This document shows, one piece after another, positions 8,130 through 16,712 of a stretch of DNA of 64,000 nucleotides. Origin of the DNA: an uncultured Bacilli bacterium. GTDB lineage: Bacteria; Bacillota_I; Bacilli_A; RF39; UBA660. Each line of letters starts with the position of its first letter. The stretch's first letter is position 1. Location: contig CAKOOS010000006.1 in NCBI GenBank assembly GCA_934098735.1, positions 6,561-70,560 on the forward strand, read 5' to 3'. The position numbers and the translations under genes are program-made. The notes under the pieces are model-generated. The model saw only the letters and a program-made list of their open reading frames with translations, was not told the DNA's origin and did not search any database.

Positions 8130-10379
8130 TTATGGCATTCCACCAGGACCACCAGGACCTCCAGGACCAGGTCCAAAATCATCAGGGCCGCCAGGGCCAG
8201 GACCATGGCCACCACGTGGGCCTCTCATTCTTCCATCTCGACGAGGAACTGCTTCACCTGGAGCTTTACTTGCTACATCAGAGCTTATCTTATACCTTGT
8301 AATTTCAGAAGAATGTTTAGAATATTCCAATTCTTGTTTTTTACGTTTTAAGTCTGATAACTCGTATTCCTTTTCAATAGCTTGTTGATCAATATCATTT
8401 GTATATCTTTCTAGATCATTTAACGAATCAGATACTGTTCCACCTAAATCGTCAATAGTTTCCCAAAGATTTTCACTATTTAAAATTTGTTCTCTATTTT
8501 CAGCACTTAATTGACTTACACCATTTTGGTCAACAAGTACTTGATTTAATGTACCATTAGATCGAATATTAGCTATTAAACTTTCCATATTAGAATCGTC
8601 AGCTCTTTGACCATTTGCAATTTGACGAGCATTATCATTAACATATTTTGCAACTAATTCTTTTTCATTTGCAGCTAATTTTTGATTAAACGCAGTAATT
8701 TGAGCCGAAGTCATATTAGAAGATGAACTTTTCAATTTTTCTTCTAGTGATTTTAAGTTACCAGTTTCTACGCGTCTTTCTGTTCGTGTACCCATAATAG
8801 CCTTACCATTATTATCACGTAATCCAGTATCATATTCAACTTCAACTTCATATTCAATAGTAGAAATATAATTAGATTTTTTATCCCAAAGTTTATCTTT
8901 AGCTCGCTTTTCAATAGCATCCTTTGCATTGTTAAAGTTTTTATTACCTTTAATTCTATCACTAACATGCTCATCTAGCAACGGTTTTTTAATTAAATCA
9001 ATTTCTTCATTTTTTTGTGCAATTTGAGAATCTAAAACATGTATATCGCCATCTATTTTTCGAACTTCTTGCTCAAACTTAGTATTAAATCCAAAATGTC
9101 TACGCAATCTATCCATAATAATTTCACTACGTGAAGCACCATCTTCAATAGCCTCTTCAACAGCTTTACGATTATTAGCTTCCCGACCAATAACCTTTAA
9201 GTCTTTGTTTTTCCATCCATATCGAAAACCACGTATTGCTGCTAGTGGATTCCCATGAGAAGTTACAAGTGAACCAGCAGCGCCAGCTGCAGCAAAGGCT
9301 CCACCCATAGCAAGTTTATCCATTAAACCAAGTTTCATTCCAGCAGTATCAATACCAAACATATCTCCAATAATTTTTGGTATTTGTCTTATAAATATAA
9401 CAACAGCCATAATGAGTAAAGCTGTAATTATGCTTTTAGCACCTGCAGAACCACCAAAATCAAGATTTCCATCACCTTTAGCATTTACTATTATTTGAAC
9501 AAACTTAACACCAAACGCAATAGCCGCCATACGTATAAAGACCTCTACAAATAAGCTGATTACTTGCTTTAGCCATTTAGAAAATACATCTTTCATTTTA
9601 CCACCAGGTATAATTCTACACATAACTGGTATAGGAGCTATTATTTGATAAAATGCTAATTTAACAACCCTAACTGCTACATCAAAGCAGAAATTTAATA
9701 ATATATATAAGATAACTATTCCTGCTATAGTTGAAACTGGAAACATATAAGTTATGCTTTTATCAACTACTTTTTCAGAAAGCGTACTAAACTTAGTAAA
9801 AGATTCACCACCTTCTACAGCATCTTTAATATTGTCATAAGAATTCTCAGATGAATCTGTATTTTCACCGTCAGATTGATCATTCTCATAAAAGAAAGAA
9901 GTAAATGTATAATAAGCAATATCACGTCCTCCATCCTTAATTTCATCAGTGGAAGAAGAAACATTATTATCATTACCAAGAATAATTTTATAAATAGTAC
10001 CTTGATTAACTAGAGAATTTTGAATATTAAACGCAACAGAAAATACCGTAGGTAAAATAGCAATTATTATTAATGAGCTAACAGTATTTCCAATTAATTT
10101 TGAAAAGGAAGTTTCTCCTTTTGAAAAATTTTCTGGATTAATAATTGCTTTAAGAAGAGAATATGCTAAAACAAAAAGCATAATTAAGCCTAAAACAATA
10201 TATATTCTGCTAACAATATCATTATAACCTTCATTAGTAAACACATTAAGCTTTACTAAACTATTAAATATTTCTGTTACATAGCAAATTAAATTATAGA
10301 TTAAACCATCTATCGTTAACAAAAAACCCCACAATGCAGATAAAATAGTATCGCCAATAGAAGCCGTAGTTACAAACAT
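8130..10379 (-). CDS. VirB6/TrbL-like polytopic channel protein with coiled-coil and glycine-proline tail
   Basis: The probable membrane pore of the secretion system, about 749 residues. Several hydrophobic segments fill the first 360 residues (for example near 60-80, 90-110, 205-230, 240-260 and 310-330), consistent with a TrbL/VirB6-like core. Residues from about 400 to 700 are charged and helical, likely coiled coil and cytoplasmic. The last 35 residues are almost only Gly, Pro and Arg (GPGPGGPDDFGPGPGG), an unusual tail. I prefer the ATG at 10379, spaced well from AGGTGA, over a GTG three codons upstream. It follows the VirB2-like gene by nine bases, and PrgI comes next. Confidence 0.72.
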   Translation of the reverse strand: MFVTTASIGDTILSALWGFLLTIDGLIYNLICYVTEIFNSLVKLNVFTNEGYNDIVSRIYIVLGLIMLFVLAYSLLKAIINPENFSKGETSFSKLIGNTVSSLIIIAILPTVFSVAFNIQNSLVNQGTIYKIILGNDNNVSSSTDEIKDGGRDIAYYTFTSFFYENDQSDGENTDSSENSYDNIKDAVEGGESFTKFSTLSEKVVDKSITYMFPVSTIAGIVILYILLNFCFDVAVRVVKLAFYQIIAPIPVMCRIIPGGKMKDVFSKWLKQVISLFVEVFIRMAAIAFGVKFVQIIVNAKGDGNLDFGGSAGAKSIITALLIMAVVIFIRQIPKIIGDMFGIDTAGMKLGLMDKLAMGGAFAAAGAAGSLVTSHGNPLAAIRGFRYGWKNKDLKVIGREANNRKAVEEAIEDGASRSEIIMDRLRRHFGFNTKFEQEVRKIDGDIHVLDSQIAQKNEEIDLIKKPLLDEHVSDRIKGNKNFNNAKDAIEKRAKDKLWDKKSNYISTIEYEVEVEYDTGLRDNNGKAIMGTRTERRVETGNLKSLEEKLKSSSSNMTSAQITAFNQKLAANEKELVAKYVNDNARQIANGQRADDSNMESLIANIRSNGTLNQVLVDQNGVSQLSAENREQILNSENLWETIDDLGGTVSDSLNDLERYTNDIDQQAIEKEYELSDLKRKKQELEYSKHSSEITRYKISSDVASKAPGEAVPRRDGRMRGPRGGHGPGPGGPDDFGPGPGGPGGPGGMP

Positions 10380-10388
10380 ACAATTCAC

Positions 10389-10808
10389 CTACCCAACACA
10401 AGGACCATAAGCCCCAAAAAGTTCCATAATGATTTCTACAATCATTGGCAAGAAAAATAAAATAACACAATAAATAAATCTTTTAATAGCTGTCCCACTA
10501 GCTTTTTTTATTGCATCTTTATCATTAGCTATCAAAGCTTTAAAAAAATCCATAGTAACAAGTCCCAATAAAGCCACAATAGCTATATATTTCATAACAT
10601 CCAAAACAAATTGCATCCAGTGAGCTGGTGATGTGACATCATCTGGATCACCAAAATAAGTTCTACAATCAGAATTAGTTTCTGCTAAAGTAATACCAAA
10701 TGCAGTATTTGCTGAATTTAAACTACTTGCATTTGCCTTTACGGTATAAGAAAAAAGTAACATAAAAAGTAAACTTACAAAAACAAATTTTTTTATTAAA
10801 GTATTCAT
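10389..10808 (-). CDS. VirB2-like pilin-type membrane protein
   Basis: First gene of the secretion operon, 139 residues from the ATG at 10808, which is preceded by GGAAGTGA. A signal peptide is clear (MNTLIKKFVFVSLLFMLLF, likely cut after the KANAS region). Two later hydrophobic helices (about residues 65-90 and 105-130) flank a short polar loop, the layout of VirB2/TrbC pilin subunits and of small proteins that precede TrbL in Gram-positive systems. Two cysteines, in SDCRTYFGD and GPCVG near the C-terminus, might pair. Sequence identity to known pilins cannot be judged by eye, so the call is from topology and position. Confidence 0.55.
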   Translation of the reverse strand: MNTLIKKFVFVSLLFMLLFSYTVKANASSLNSANTAFGITLAETNSDCRTYFGDPDDVTSPAHWMQFVLDVMKYIAIVALLGLVTMDFFKALIANDKDAIKKASGTAIKRFIYCVILFFLPMIVEIIMELFGAYGPCVG

Positions 10809-10846
10809 TAAATCACTTCCATTCATAAAGCAATACTTGCAACTAA

Positions 10847-10875
10847 ATTTTATCATATTTGTTTAAAATCGTCAA
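10847..10875 (-). promoter_or_regulatory. Sigma-A-type promoter of the secretion operon
   Basis: Minus-strand TTGACG (10870-10875), a 17-base spacer and TAAAAT (10847-10852), about 40 bases ahead of the VirB2-like start and just past the terminator of the upstream operon. This makes the secretion genes an independent transcription unit. Confidence 0.75.
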
Positions 10876-10883
10876 TTTCTTTA

Positions 10884-10910
10884 TATAAAAAAGAAAGCTC
10901 CAAAGAGCTT
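10884..10910 (-). terminator. Rho-independent terminator after the DUF1292-like gene
   Basis: Minus-strand stem AAGCTC/GAGCTT with a four-base loop, followed by TCTTTTTT. It starts at the stop codon of the 82-residue gene and separates that operon from the secretion operon. Confidence 0.8.
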
Positions 10911-11157
10911 AACTTTCATCATCAAGTTGTAAACTATAATCATCTAATAATTTACTTAAAATAACTACATCATTTTCTTCTATAACAGATATATTTTCAC
11001 CATCAAATTCTTCTTTTAAAACTACATATTTTTCAGTTGGTTCTTCTCTTTCATTAAGTAAAACTGCCAAAAAATATTTATTATCATTTAAAACGGCATC
11101 TAAAAGTAATCCATAACTATTTTTATTAGATAGTGTAATCATTTCTCCAACTGTCAT
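10909..11157 (-). CDS. Small acidic protein, possibly DUF1292-like
   Basis: An 82-residue acidic protein with alternating strands and a pattern (LLDAVLNDNKYFLAVLLNE followed by YVVLKEEFD) that resembles the short DUF1292 proteins of Firmicutes, such as YrzB. There is no membrane segment or signal. AGGTGAAAAA precedes the ATG. It lies four bases after the coiled-coil repeat protein and shares its transcript, ending at a strong terminator. The family has no established biochemical role, and the match is by general resemblance only. Confidence 0.45.
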   Translation of the reverse strand: MTVGEMITLSNKNSYGLLLDAVLNDNKYFLAVLLNEREEPTEKYVVLKEEFDGENISVIEENDVVILSKLLDDYSLQLDDES

Positions 11158-11161
11158 TTTT

Positions 11162-12613
11162 TCACCTACTTATTGACTTTTCATCATATTTATTTTTTAT
11201 ATCTATAATACTCTTTTCTTTATTTATTTTATTAATCAATTTTCTTTTTTCTCTATCAGTAAGTTCATAATTTTGATCAATACTTATTTTCATTACATCC
11301 AAAGCATCTTTATTTAAATTGTTTTTTTCTTCTTCTATTAATTTTAAATAATTAATATAAGGCTTGCTTTTTTCTTTACTAAGAAGACCAAAAGAACTTA
11401 AAATTGCCCCTCCTGCTGCTAAAGATGCAACAGTATGAGAAAGTGCACTTACTTTAGCCATTTCATTTGCGGCCAAATTTGAAGCACTTTGAGCAAATTG
11501 CTGTAAGCTTGCACTTCCAACATTCCAAATTCCAGATGCCGGATTATAACTTAGACTTGTTCCAGAAATACTTTTAATAGCTCCAGCTAAAGCAGTATTA
11601 GCACTATGAAGTGCTGCTTGTTCAGAAGCAATAGAATTTTGCCACATAGAACTATTATTCAACATCGAATTTGCTAAATTTGAAACAGATGTAGCCTTTG
11701 CAGCTTGACTTAATAAAGAACTTAGTTCTGTTGACCCTAAAGCAACCGCAACACCAATAGCAGCAACACCAGTTGCTATTAGTATTTTCTTTTTATTTTT
11801 CTTTATCCATTGCCATGGTTTTTTCTCAACAACTTCATGTTTTTGATTAGGTTCCTGATTCTTTTCTAAAGGTTTCAAAACTTCTTCTGGTTCATTTATT
11901 TCTTCTTTTTTTACATCATCTTTTTCTTCTAAATTTATAGGTTCTAAAATCTCTTCTGGCTTAGGATTTTCCAAATTTTTATTTATACTTGCATCTTCTA
12001 TATCTTCTAAAGGCTCTAAAGGTTCTAAAATCTCTTCTGGCTTAGGATTTTCCAGATTTTTATTTATATTTGAATCTACTATATCTTCTAAAGGCTCTAA
12101 AGGTTCTGGATCTAAAAAATCAACATCATCACTAAACTCTGGTAAAATTGTAATTTCTGGTTCCTCTAAATCTTCTACATGATTATCATCATTTACTGAT
12201 ATAGTATTATAGCTACTATTATTATTTACAGTTAAAATGCTAGTTCTTATTTCATCTTGCATTTCATCAGACAAATATTCTCTACTATCTTTAATTTCTT
12301 TTCTTCTTCGTTCAATTTCTTCATTTATTTCATTTTCTTCATGCTTATCACGTGCTTTAATATCTTGAAGTCTTTGAAGTTTATCTAAATTTTCTTTCAT
12401 ATTGTTATAAGCCTTAATTGTTTTTTGTAAGTCATTTAACTTTTCTGTATTTTCTTCAATAAACTTTACATCTTTAGGTTTATAATAATTATATTCAATT
12501 TCAGATACATCATTTTTATTAAAAGCAAGTTCCAATTCTTGTAAGTCTTTTTTTGCCCTGGTTAAATCTTCTATTAATTTTTTTTCATTCTCTTTTAAAT
12601 TGTCTATAATCAT
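11162..12613 (-). CDS. Coiled-coil protein with acidic proline repeats and a membrane-like segment
   Basis: I do not recognise this 483-residue protein. Residues 1-120 are charged and helical, likely coiled coil. Residues about 150-265 are acidic and proline-rich and contain a 27-residue repeat (PLEPLEDIxDxxINKNLEN...) present twice. A hydrophobic segment at about 275-297 (ILIATGVAAIGVAVALGS) follows a basic WQWIKKNKKK stretch. A serine/alanine-rich region and a final charged helix (about 420-483) end the protein. It could be a cell-envelope linker or an accessory to the adjacent secretion system. A ribosome site AGAGGTGG precedes the ATG. Confidence 0.6.
   Translation of the reverse strand: MIIDNLKENEKKLIEDLTRAKKDLQELELAFNKNDVSEIEYNYYKPKDVKFIEENTEKLNDLQKTIKAYNNMKENLDKLQRLQDIKARDKHEENEINEEIERRRKEIKDSREYLSDEMQDEIRTSILTVNNNSSYNTISVNDDNHVEDLEEPEITILPEFSDDVDFLDPEPLEPLEDIVDSNINKNLENPKPEEILEPLEPLEDIEDASINKNLENPKPEEILEPINLEEKDDVKKEEINEPEEVLKPLEKNQEPNQKHEVVEKKPWQWIKKNKKKILIATGVAAIGVAVALGSTELSSLLSQAAKATSVSNLANSMLNNSSMWQNSIASEQAALHSANTALAGAIKSISGTSLSYNPASGIWNVGSASLQQFAQSASNLAANEMAKVSALSHTVASLAAGGAILSSFGLLSKEKSKPYINYLKLIEEEKNNLNKDALDVMKISIDQNYELTDREKRKLINKINKEKSIIDIKNKYDEKSISR
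11940..12101 (-). repeat. Tandem 81-bp direct repeat inside the coiled-coil protein gene
   Basis: Two adjacent copies, 11940-12020 and 12021-12101, differ at only a handful of positions, and a few bases of a third copy follow. The unit is 27 codons, so copy number can change without breaking the reading frame. This looks like recent duplication in a spacer region of the protein. Confidence 0.9.
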
Positions 12614-12686
12614 TTAAGCCACCTCTTACTATAATTTATCATATTTTATAACCAAAAACAATAATAGATTCATTTTAAATGTCAAA

Positions 12687-12711
12687 TAAAAAAAACTATT
12701 TTTTTAGTTTT
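12687..12711 (-). terminator. Rho-independent terminator after the FemX-like pair
   Basis: Minus-strand stem AAAACTA/TAGTTTT with an A-rich loop, followed by a T run. The TAG stop of the first FemX-like gene forms part of the 3' arm. Confidence 0.7.
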
Positions 12712-13955
12712 TTTAATAGTTTATATCCTTTTAAAGCAATATTGTATCCTACATAAATGAAGGGATTAATAACATAATCAAATTCCCCGATTAATTCTAT
12801 TATCTCGGGATTAAATCCTTTTTTTATTTCATATATTCCATAATAAGGTCCATTCTTATCCATATTTCCAGAAATTCCATAAAAGTTAACATACTTTTTA
12901 TTATATTTAATAGCATCTTTAATATGCTCATTATAAAAAGCATACTTAGGGTTAAATTCTTTATAAATACTATTAGTACCACTCATAAATGTAATAGCTT
13001 CATCTCCAATAAATATTGACATTAAAGCTCCTATATTAATTTCTTTATTACTTTTTCTTAAGCTCTCAGCTTCTTCTAACTTTTTATTTAATTTATCAAT
13101 CTTATTTTCTAATTCTAAATGATGTTTTTTAATTTTTTCTCCAATATTAATTTTTTTCATTTGATTATTTAAATTTTCCAATTCTTTTTTAGCATTATCC
13201 AAGGAATTCCAAATATAACTATAATAAAGATTAGTATCAATATAAGCAAGATATAAAGTAGTATAATCTTTCATTAAGGAAAATTGTCTTTTATAGTAAC
13301 TAGAAGGTCTTACAATAAAATTCTTCATGCTGGCAGTATCTTGTAATAATTTAGTAAAAACTTCTATTTCATTTTCATCTATTTTTTTTACTCTTACACC
13401 CATATCAATAGTTTTCATAATATTTTTTTTAGTACTTTTAGTAAAAGTATCTAATGTATCATTATAAGTATCTTTTAGTTTAATACGGCATAACACCCTC
13501 GGTTGCAAACTTTCAAAATTTTCTGTAAAACCTAAATGTTTAAAACCTAATTTTTTAAAATTAAAGTATACATCTTTTCCACATTCATTAATTTTGTTAC
13601 CTTCAGAATCTCTGGTAGCATAAATAACATTTGGATCTATCTTCAACATAAATCCATGACACTTTTTTATATAATCAATAACTTGTTTATTAAACTCTTT
13701 TAAAAGATTAAAATTATATACATCCAATAAATATCCACGAGGACTATAAAATAAACTTTGATTTAATGGAAGTTTTTTTTCTAAAAGCATTGTAACTGCA
13801 ACTAACTTATTATTTTCATAACCTCCTAATAAATGGCTATTCCAACCAGTTGATTCTTTTAATATTCCCCACTGTGGTAATTGGTAAATTGAAATATAAG
13901 GAGATTTTAAAGCATAGTTAGTATAAGAATCTTTATCAATAATCTTAACTTCCAT
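12696..13955 (-). CDS. FemABX-family aminoacyltransferase (peptidoglycan cross-bridge), copy 1
   Basis: A FemX/MurM-type enzyme that transfers an amino acid from aminoacyl-tRNA to the lipid II stem peptide while building the peptidoglycan cross-bridge. It has about 419 residues, the usual size. Early family motifs (PQWGILKESTGW, FYSPRGYLLDV), the paired GNAT-like halves and a central lysine-rich helical arm (about residues 255-305) are present, and the late motif YVNFYGISGNMD matches the family. I prefer the second of two adjacent ATG codons for spacing from GGAGG, which lies within the end of copy 2. The ATGA overlap with copy 2 suggests coupled translation. The transferred amino acid cannot be predicted. 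Confidence 0.85.
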   Translation of the reverse strand: MEVKIIDKDSYTNYALKSPYISIYQLPQWGILKESTGWNSHLLGGYENNKLVAVTMLLEKKLPLNQSLFYSPRGYLLDVYNFNLLKEFNKQVIDYIKKCHGFMLKIDPNVIYATRDSEGNKINECGKDVYFNFKKLGFKHLGFTENFESLQPRVLCRIKLKDTYNDTLDTFTKSTKKNIMKTIDMGVRVKKIDENEIEVFTKLLQDTASMKNFIVRPSSYYKRQFSLMKDYTTLYLAYIDTNLYYSYIWNSLDNAKKELENLNNQMKKINIGEKIKKHHLELENKIDKLNKKLEEAESLRKSNKEINIGALMSIFIGDEAITFMSGTNSIYKEFNPKYAFYNEHIKDAIKYNKKYVNFYGISGNMDKNGPYYGIYEIKKGFNPEIIELIGEFDYVINPFIYVGYNIALKGYKLLKKLKK

Positions 13956-15181
13956 CATAACCTCCGCAAAAAGCGATAAACTTTTAATAATGGAGGTAAT
14001 AATTTATATAAAAATTTATTATTTACTAAATCAAATTCTCCAATAAATTCAATATATTCATCACCAAATTTTCTTTTAAAATCATGAAGTTTTGCCAAAT
14101 TTTTATAACTTGTATTAGGATCACCAGTAGTGCCAAACAAATCAAAAAATTCATATCCCTCGTTATAAGCATCTTTAATGGCTTCATAATAGCTTCTTAC
14201 AACAGCAAAAGTTAAATTGGCTAGTTCATCACTTCCAATATATAAACTCCATGCACGTGTTTTAGTATAAGTACATATTAATGAACACACAACAACTTTT
14301 TCTTCTTTTATTTTTTTAAATACATCTAAATCTTTTTCACATTTTACAATTCTATTTTTTATATCAGCTTCTTTTTTCTTATTTACTTTAACTTCTTCAT
14401 TTAATTTCTTTAATTCCTCTTCTAAGTCTTCTAATGATTTTTTTACATTTAAAGTAACATTAAAATATTTCATATTATTATCTTTAGACATCTCTTCACT
14501 AAAGATTTCATAATATTTTTCAGAATGAGGATCAAATCCATCTTTATTGCTATTACTTTGAATAAGTCTATAAAAATCTTTTACATTTACATTATTATCA
14601 ATTTCTAAATTATAAGTATAACTTCTTTTAACAGACTTTAAAAATGATTTAGACATTTTATTTTCTATTTCTTCCCACGGTTTTTTCAAATTTATTCTAA
14701 AAGTATATCTTGGTTGATTTCCCTCATAAAGTTTATAAAACCCAGTATGTTTATAATCTAAAGATAACATAAAATCATAAAGTTTATAATTATTATCATT
14801 ATCATCAACTTTTTTAGCATCAGCATCAATAGTTTGATACTTAATATCTGGATCAAATTTTATATATATGATTTTTTCTTCTTTCATATATTTTTTTAAA
14901 CAATTAGTAAATTCTTTTATTAAATCATAATTATCATAATCTAAAATAAATCCTCGAGGTGCATAACCATAACTATAACCAAGCGGAGTCATTTTTAATA
15001 AAATTAAACAAGTAGCTACTAAATTTCCGTTTTCATCTTCCATACCAACATATCTAGGAATTTGATCTTTAGCTCTTTTGCAAAATTGTCCCCATTCATA
15101 ACTTTGTAAAAAATGTGATTTTTTATGACAATTAGTAAAAGATTGATATTTACTTTTCTCTATATTATTTACAAATTTCAT
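13955..15181 (-). CDS. FemABX-family aminoacyltransferase (peptidoglycan cross-bridge), copy 2
   Basis: Paralogue of the next gene, 408 residues, with the same order of motifs: SYEWGQFCKRAKDQIPRY, YAPRGFILDYD, a central coiled-coil arm (about 255-300) and FFDLFGTTGDP. It should add one residue to the lipid II side chain; tandem copies usually add successive residues. It is first in a two-gene operon, with GTGAGGTAAAA before the ATG. The reading frame is intact. Its closest relatives by appearance are the FemX/MurM proteins of Firmicutes that act at the cytoplasmic face of the membrane. Confidence 0.85.
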   Translation of the reverse strand: MKFVNNIEKSKYQSFTNCHKKSHFLQSYEWGQFCKRAKDQIPRYVGMEDENGNLVATCLILLKMTPLGYSYGYAPRGFILDYDNYDLIKEFTNCLKKYMKEEKIIYIKFDPDIKYQTIDADAKKVDDNDNNYKLYDFMLSLDYKHTGFYKLYEGNQPRYTFRINLKKPWEEIENKMSKSFLKSVKRSYTYNLEIDNNVNVKDFYRLIQSNSNKDGFDPHSEKYYEIFSEEMSKDNNMKYFNVTLNVKKSLEDLEEELKKLNEEVKVNKKKEADIKNRIVKCEKDLDVFKKIKEEKVVVCSLICTYTKTRAWSLYIGSDELANLTFAVVRSYYEAIKDAYNEGYEFFDLFGTTGDPNTSYKNLAKLHDFKRKFGDEYIEFIGEFDLVNNKFLYKLLPPLLKVYRFLRRL

Positions 15182-15283
15182 TTTTACCTCACTATACTAA
15201 GTTTAACATAAGACCTAAACAAAAGCTAGAATATAAAGTAGACATTTTAAAATATATTTAGTACAATTATAATGGTGATAGTT

Positions 15284-15823
15284 ATGAACTTATTAATAAT
15301 AATACTCATTCTTATAATTATTATAGGATCATTAGGAATAGTTTATACTATATTATATAACAATTTAGTAAGCTATAAAATAAAAATAGAAAAAGCTGAA
15401 GGTATTATTGATGAGAGTTTAAGACAAAAATATGACCTTATTGTAAAATTAAATATACCAATTAAAAAAGTAACAAATAAAAAGGATTATTTAAAAGAAT
15501 ATATAGAATTAAAAAATAAAAGGATTACTAATTATGAAATGGATCGTAAACTAACTGAAGCTTATAATATAGTTTTAGAATTAAAATCAGATTATGAAGA
15601 ATTAAATACTAAAGATTTTAATAAAGATATTAAAGAAATAGAAAAAATTAATGAAACATTAATTTCTTGTAAAACATATTATAACAACAACACAAATGAG
15701 CTAAATAAAATTATTAGAAAATTCCCAAGTAACATAATTGCTAAAATTCATGGCTATAAAATTAAACCTTTCTTTGACGGCAAAAATATGCAAGATGCTG
15801 TAATCGATGATTTTAAACTTTAA
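15284..15823 (+). CDS. LemA-family membrane protein
   Basis: LemA-family protein of about 179 residues: one N-terminal membrane anchor (residues 3-22) followed by a long helical cytoplasmic or surface domain. The conserved early pattern is visible as YNNLVSYKIKIEKAEGIID and RQKYDLIVKL, corresponding to the family's YN-LV--R and R-DLIP-LV motifs. The ATG at 15284 is preferred over one four codons upstream because GGTGAT lies in front of it. It is monocistronic, convergent with the collagen-like gene at 15832. Molecular function of the family in bacteria is not firmly known. Confidence 0.75.
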   Translation: MNLLIIILILIIIIGSLGIVYTILYNNLVSYKIKIEKAEGIIDESLRQKYDLIVKLNIPIKKVTNKKDYLKEYIELKNKRITNYEMDRKLTEAYNIVLELKSDYEELNTKDFNKDIKEIEKINETLISCKTYYNNNTNELNKIIRKFPSNIIAKIHGYKIKPFFDGKNMQDAVIDDFKL

Positions 15824-15850
15824 ATCCATCATTAATCAAGATGGATTTTA
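15821..15850. terminator. Shared hairpin between convergent genes
   Basis: Nine-base stem AAATCCATC/GATGGATTT with a nine-base loop, between convergent genes. The T tracts on both sides are modest. The LemA stop lies at the edge of the stem and the TAA stop of the collagen-like gene lies in the loop. Confidence 0.6.
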
Positions 15851-16608
15851 TTTATTATTAAATTTACATCAGAAATAACTACATTAGATGTATTTGCATC
15901 ACCTAAAATACCAGCCATTACTTGTAAAGTAGTTTCTTTTTCGAAACGAAATAAAATGAACTGACAAAAATGCATTTGCTTGCCATCACCAGGAGAAAGC
16001 ATAAAAGATAAATCTTTTATAACTGCATTAGAATCATCTTTTAAATAAAAAATTCCTCCATGTGAATCATCAGCTTTTTCTATTGCTCCAGAAAATTCAA
16101 TTCTATAAACACCTGGCAAAACAACAACATCTGTATTATTTTGTATAAAAATATATTCACTATTATTTGGAATAAACCATGGATCTTGTAAAGTCATTAC
16201 TCCCGAATGTCTTGCTTCTTGGTATGAAGTAAATAGCATCTCTTCACTAGATGATGTTGCAACTGGCCCTACAGGACCTTGTGCACCAGGCATTCCATCT
16301 TTCCCTGACTCACCAGGCAATCCTTGATCTCCTTTTTCTCCTTTTAAAGAACCAGCATTTTTCCAATTATTTAACTCATCACTCCATATATATAGATTCA
16401 TTCCTACTAAATAATTTTCATTTTTTGTTCCAGTAGGATGATTTTTTAAAAATTCATCTTCAGTATCATAAGTATCTAATATGCTTAATCCTTCACCACT
16501 TGGACCTGTTGGACCAGTCGGACCAATTATACTACATCCAAAACCCAAATCAAGAAGTTCTTTGCGTAATTTTTGTTGTTCTTTAATTTTATTACATAAA
16601 TCTCCCAC
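15832..16608 (-). CDS. Collagen-like surface protein 1 with C1q/BclA-like C-terminal domain
   Basis: A 258-residue protein with short collagen-type Gly-X-Y tracts ([12 protein letters not shown] near residue 30, GEKGDQGLPGESGKDG near 90) and a globular beta-rich C-terminal domain (about 120-258) like those that trimerise collagen-like bacterial proteins. The N-terminus is a helix ending in GFGCSII, with a single cysteine before the Gly-X-Y tract, shared in outline with the divergent neighbour. There is no signal peptide, as in exosporium BclA-type proteins, which are delivered from the mother cell. The start is GTG after AGGTGA. A spore-surface role is inference. Confidence 0.75.
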   Translation of the reverse strand: MGDLCNKIKEQQKLRKELLDLGFGCSIIGPTGPTGPSGEGLSILDTYDTEDEFLKNHPTGTKNENYLVGMNLYIWSDELNNWKNAGSLKGEKGDQGLPGESGKDGMPGAQGPVGPVATSSSEEMLFTSYQEARHSGVMTLQDPWFIPNNSEYIFIQNNTDVVVLPGVYRIEFSGAIEKADDSHGGIFYLKDDSNAVIKDLSFMLSPGDGKQMHFCQFILFRFEKETTLQVMAGILGDANTSNVVISDVNLIINKIHLD

Positions 16609-16712
16609 AAAATCACCTAATATAGTATATGAAAAGAAAATAAAAAGGTTATTAGACTTTTGTCATTACAACTTGTCCACTTACTACATAAATTATATTG
16701 AAAGGAGAAAAA

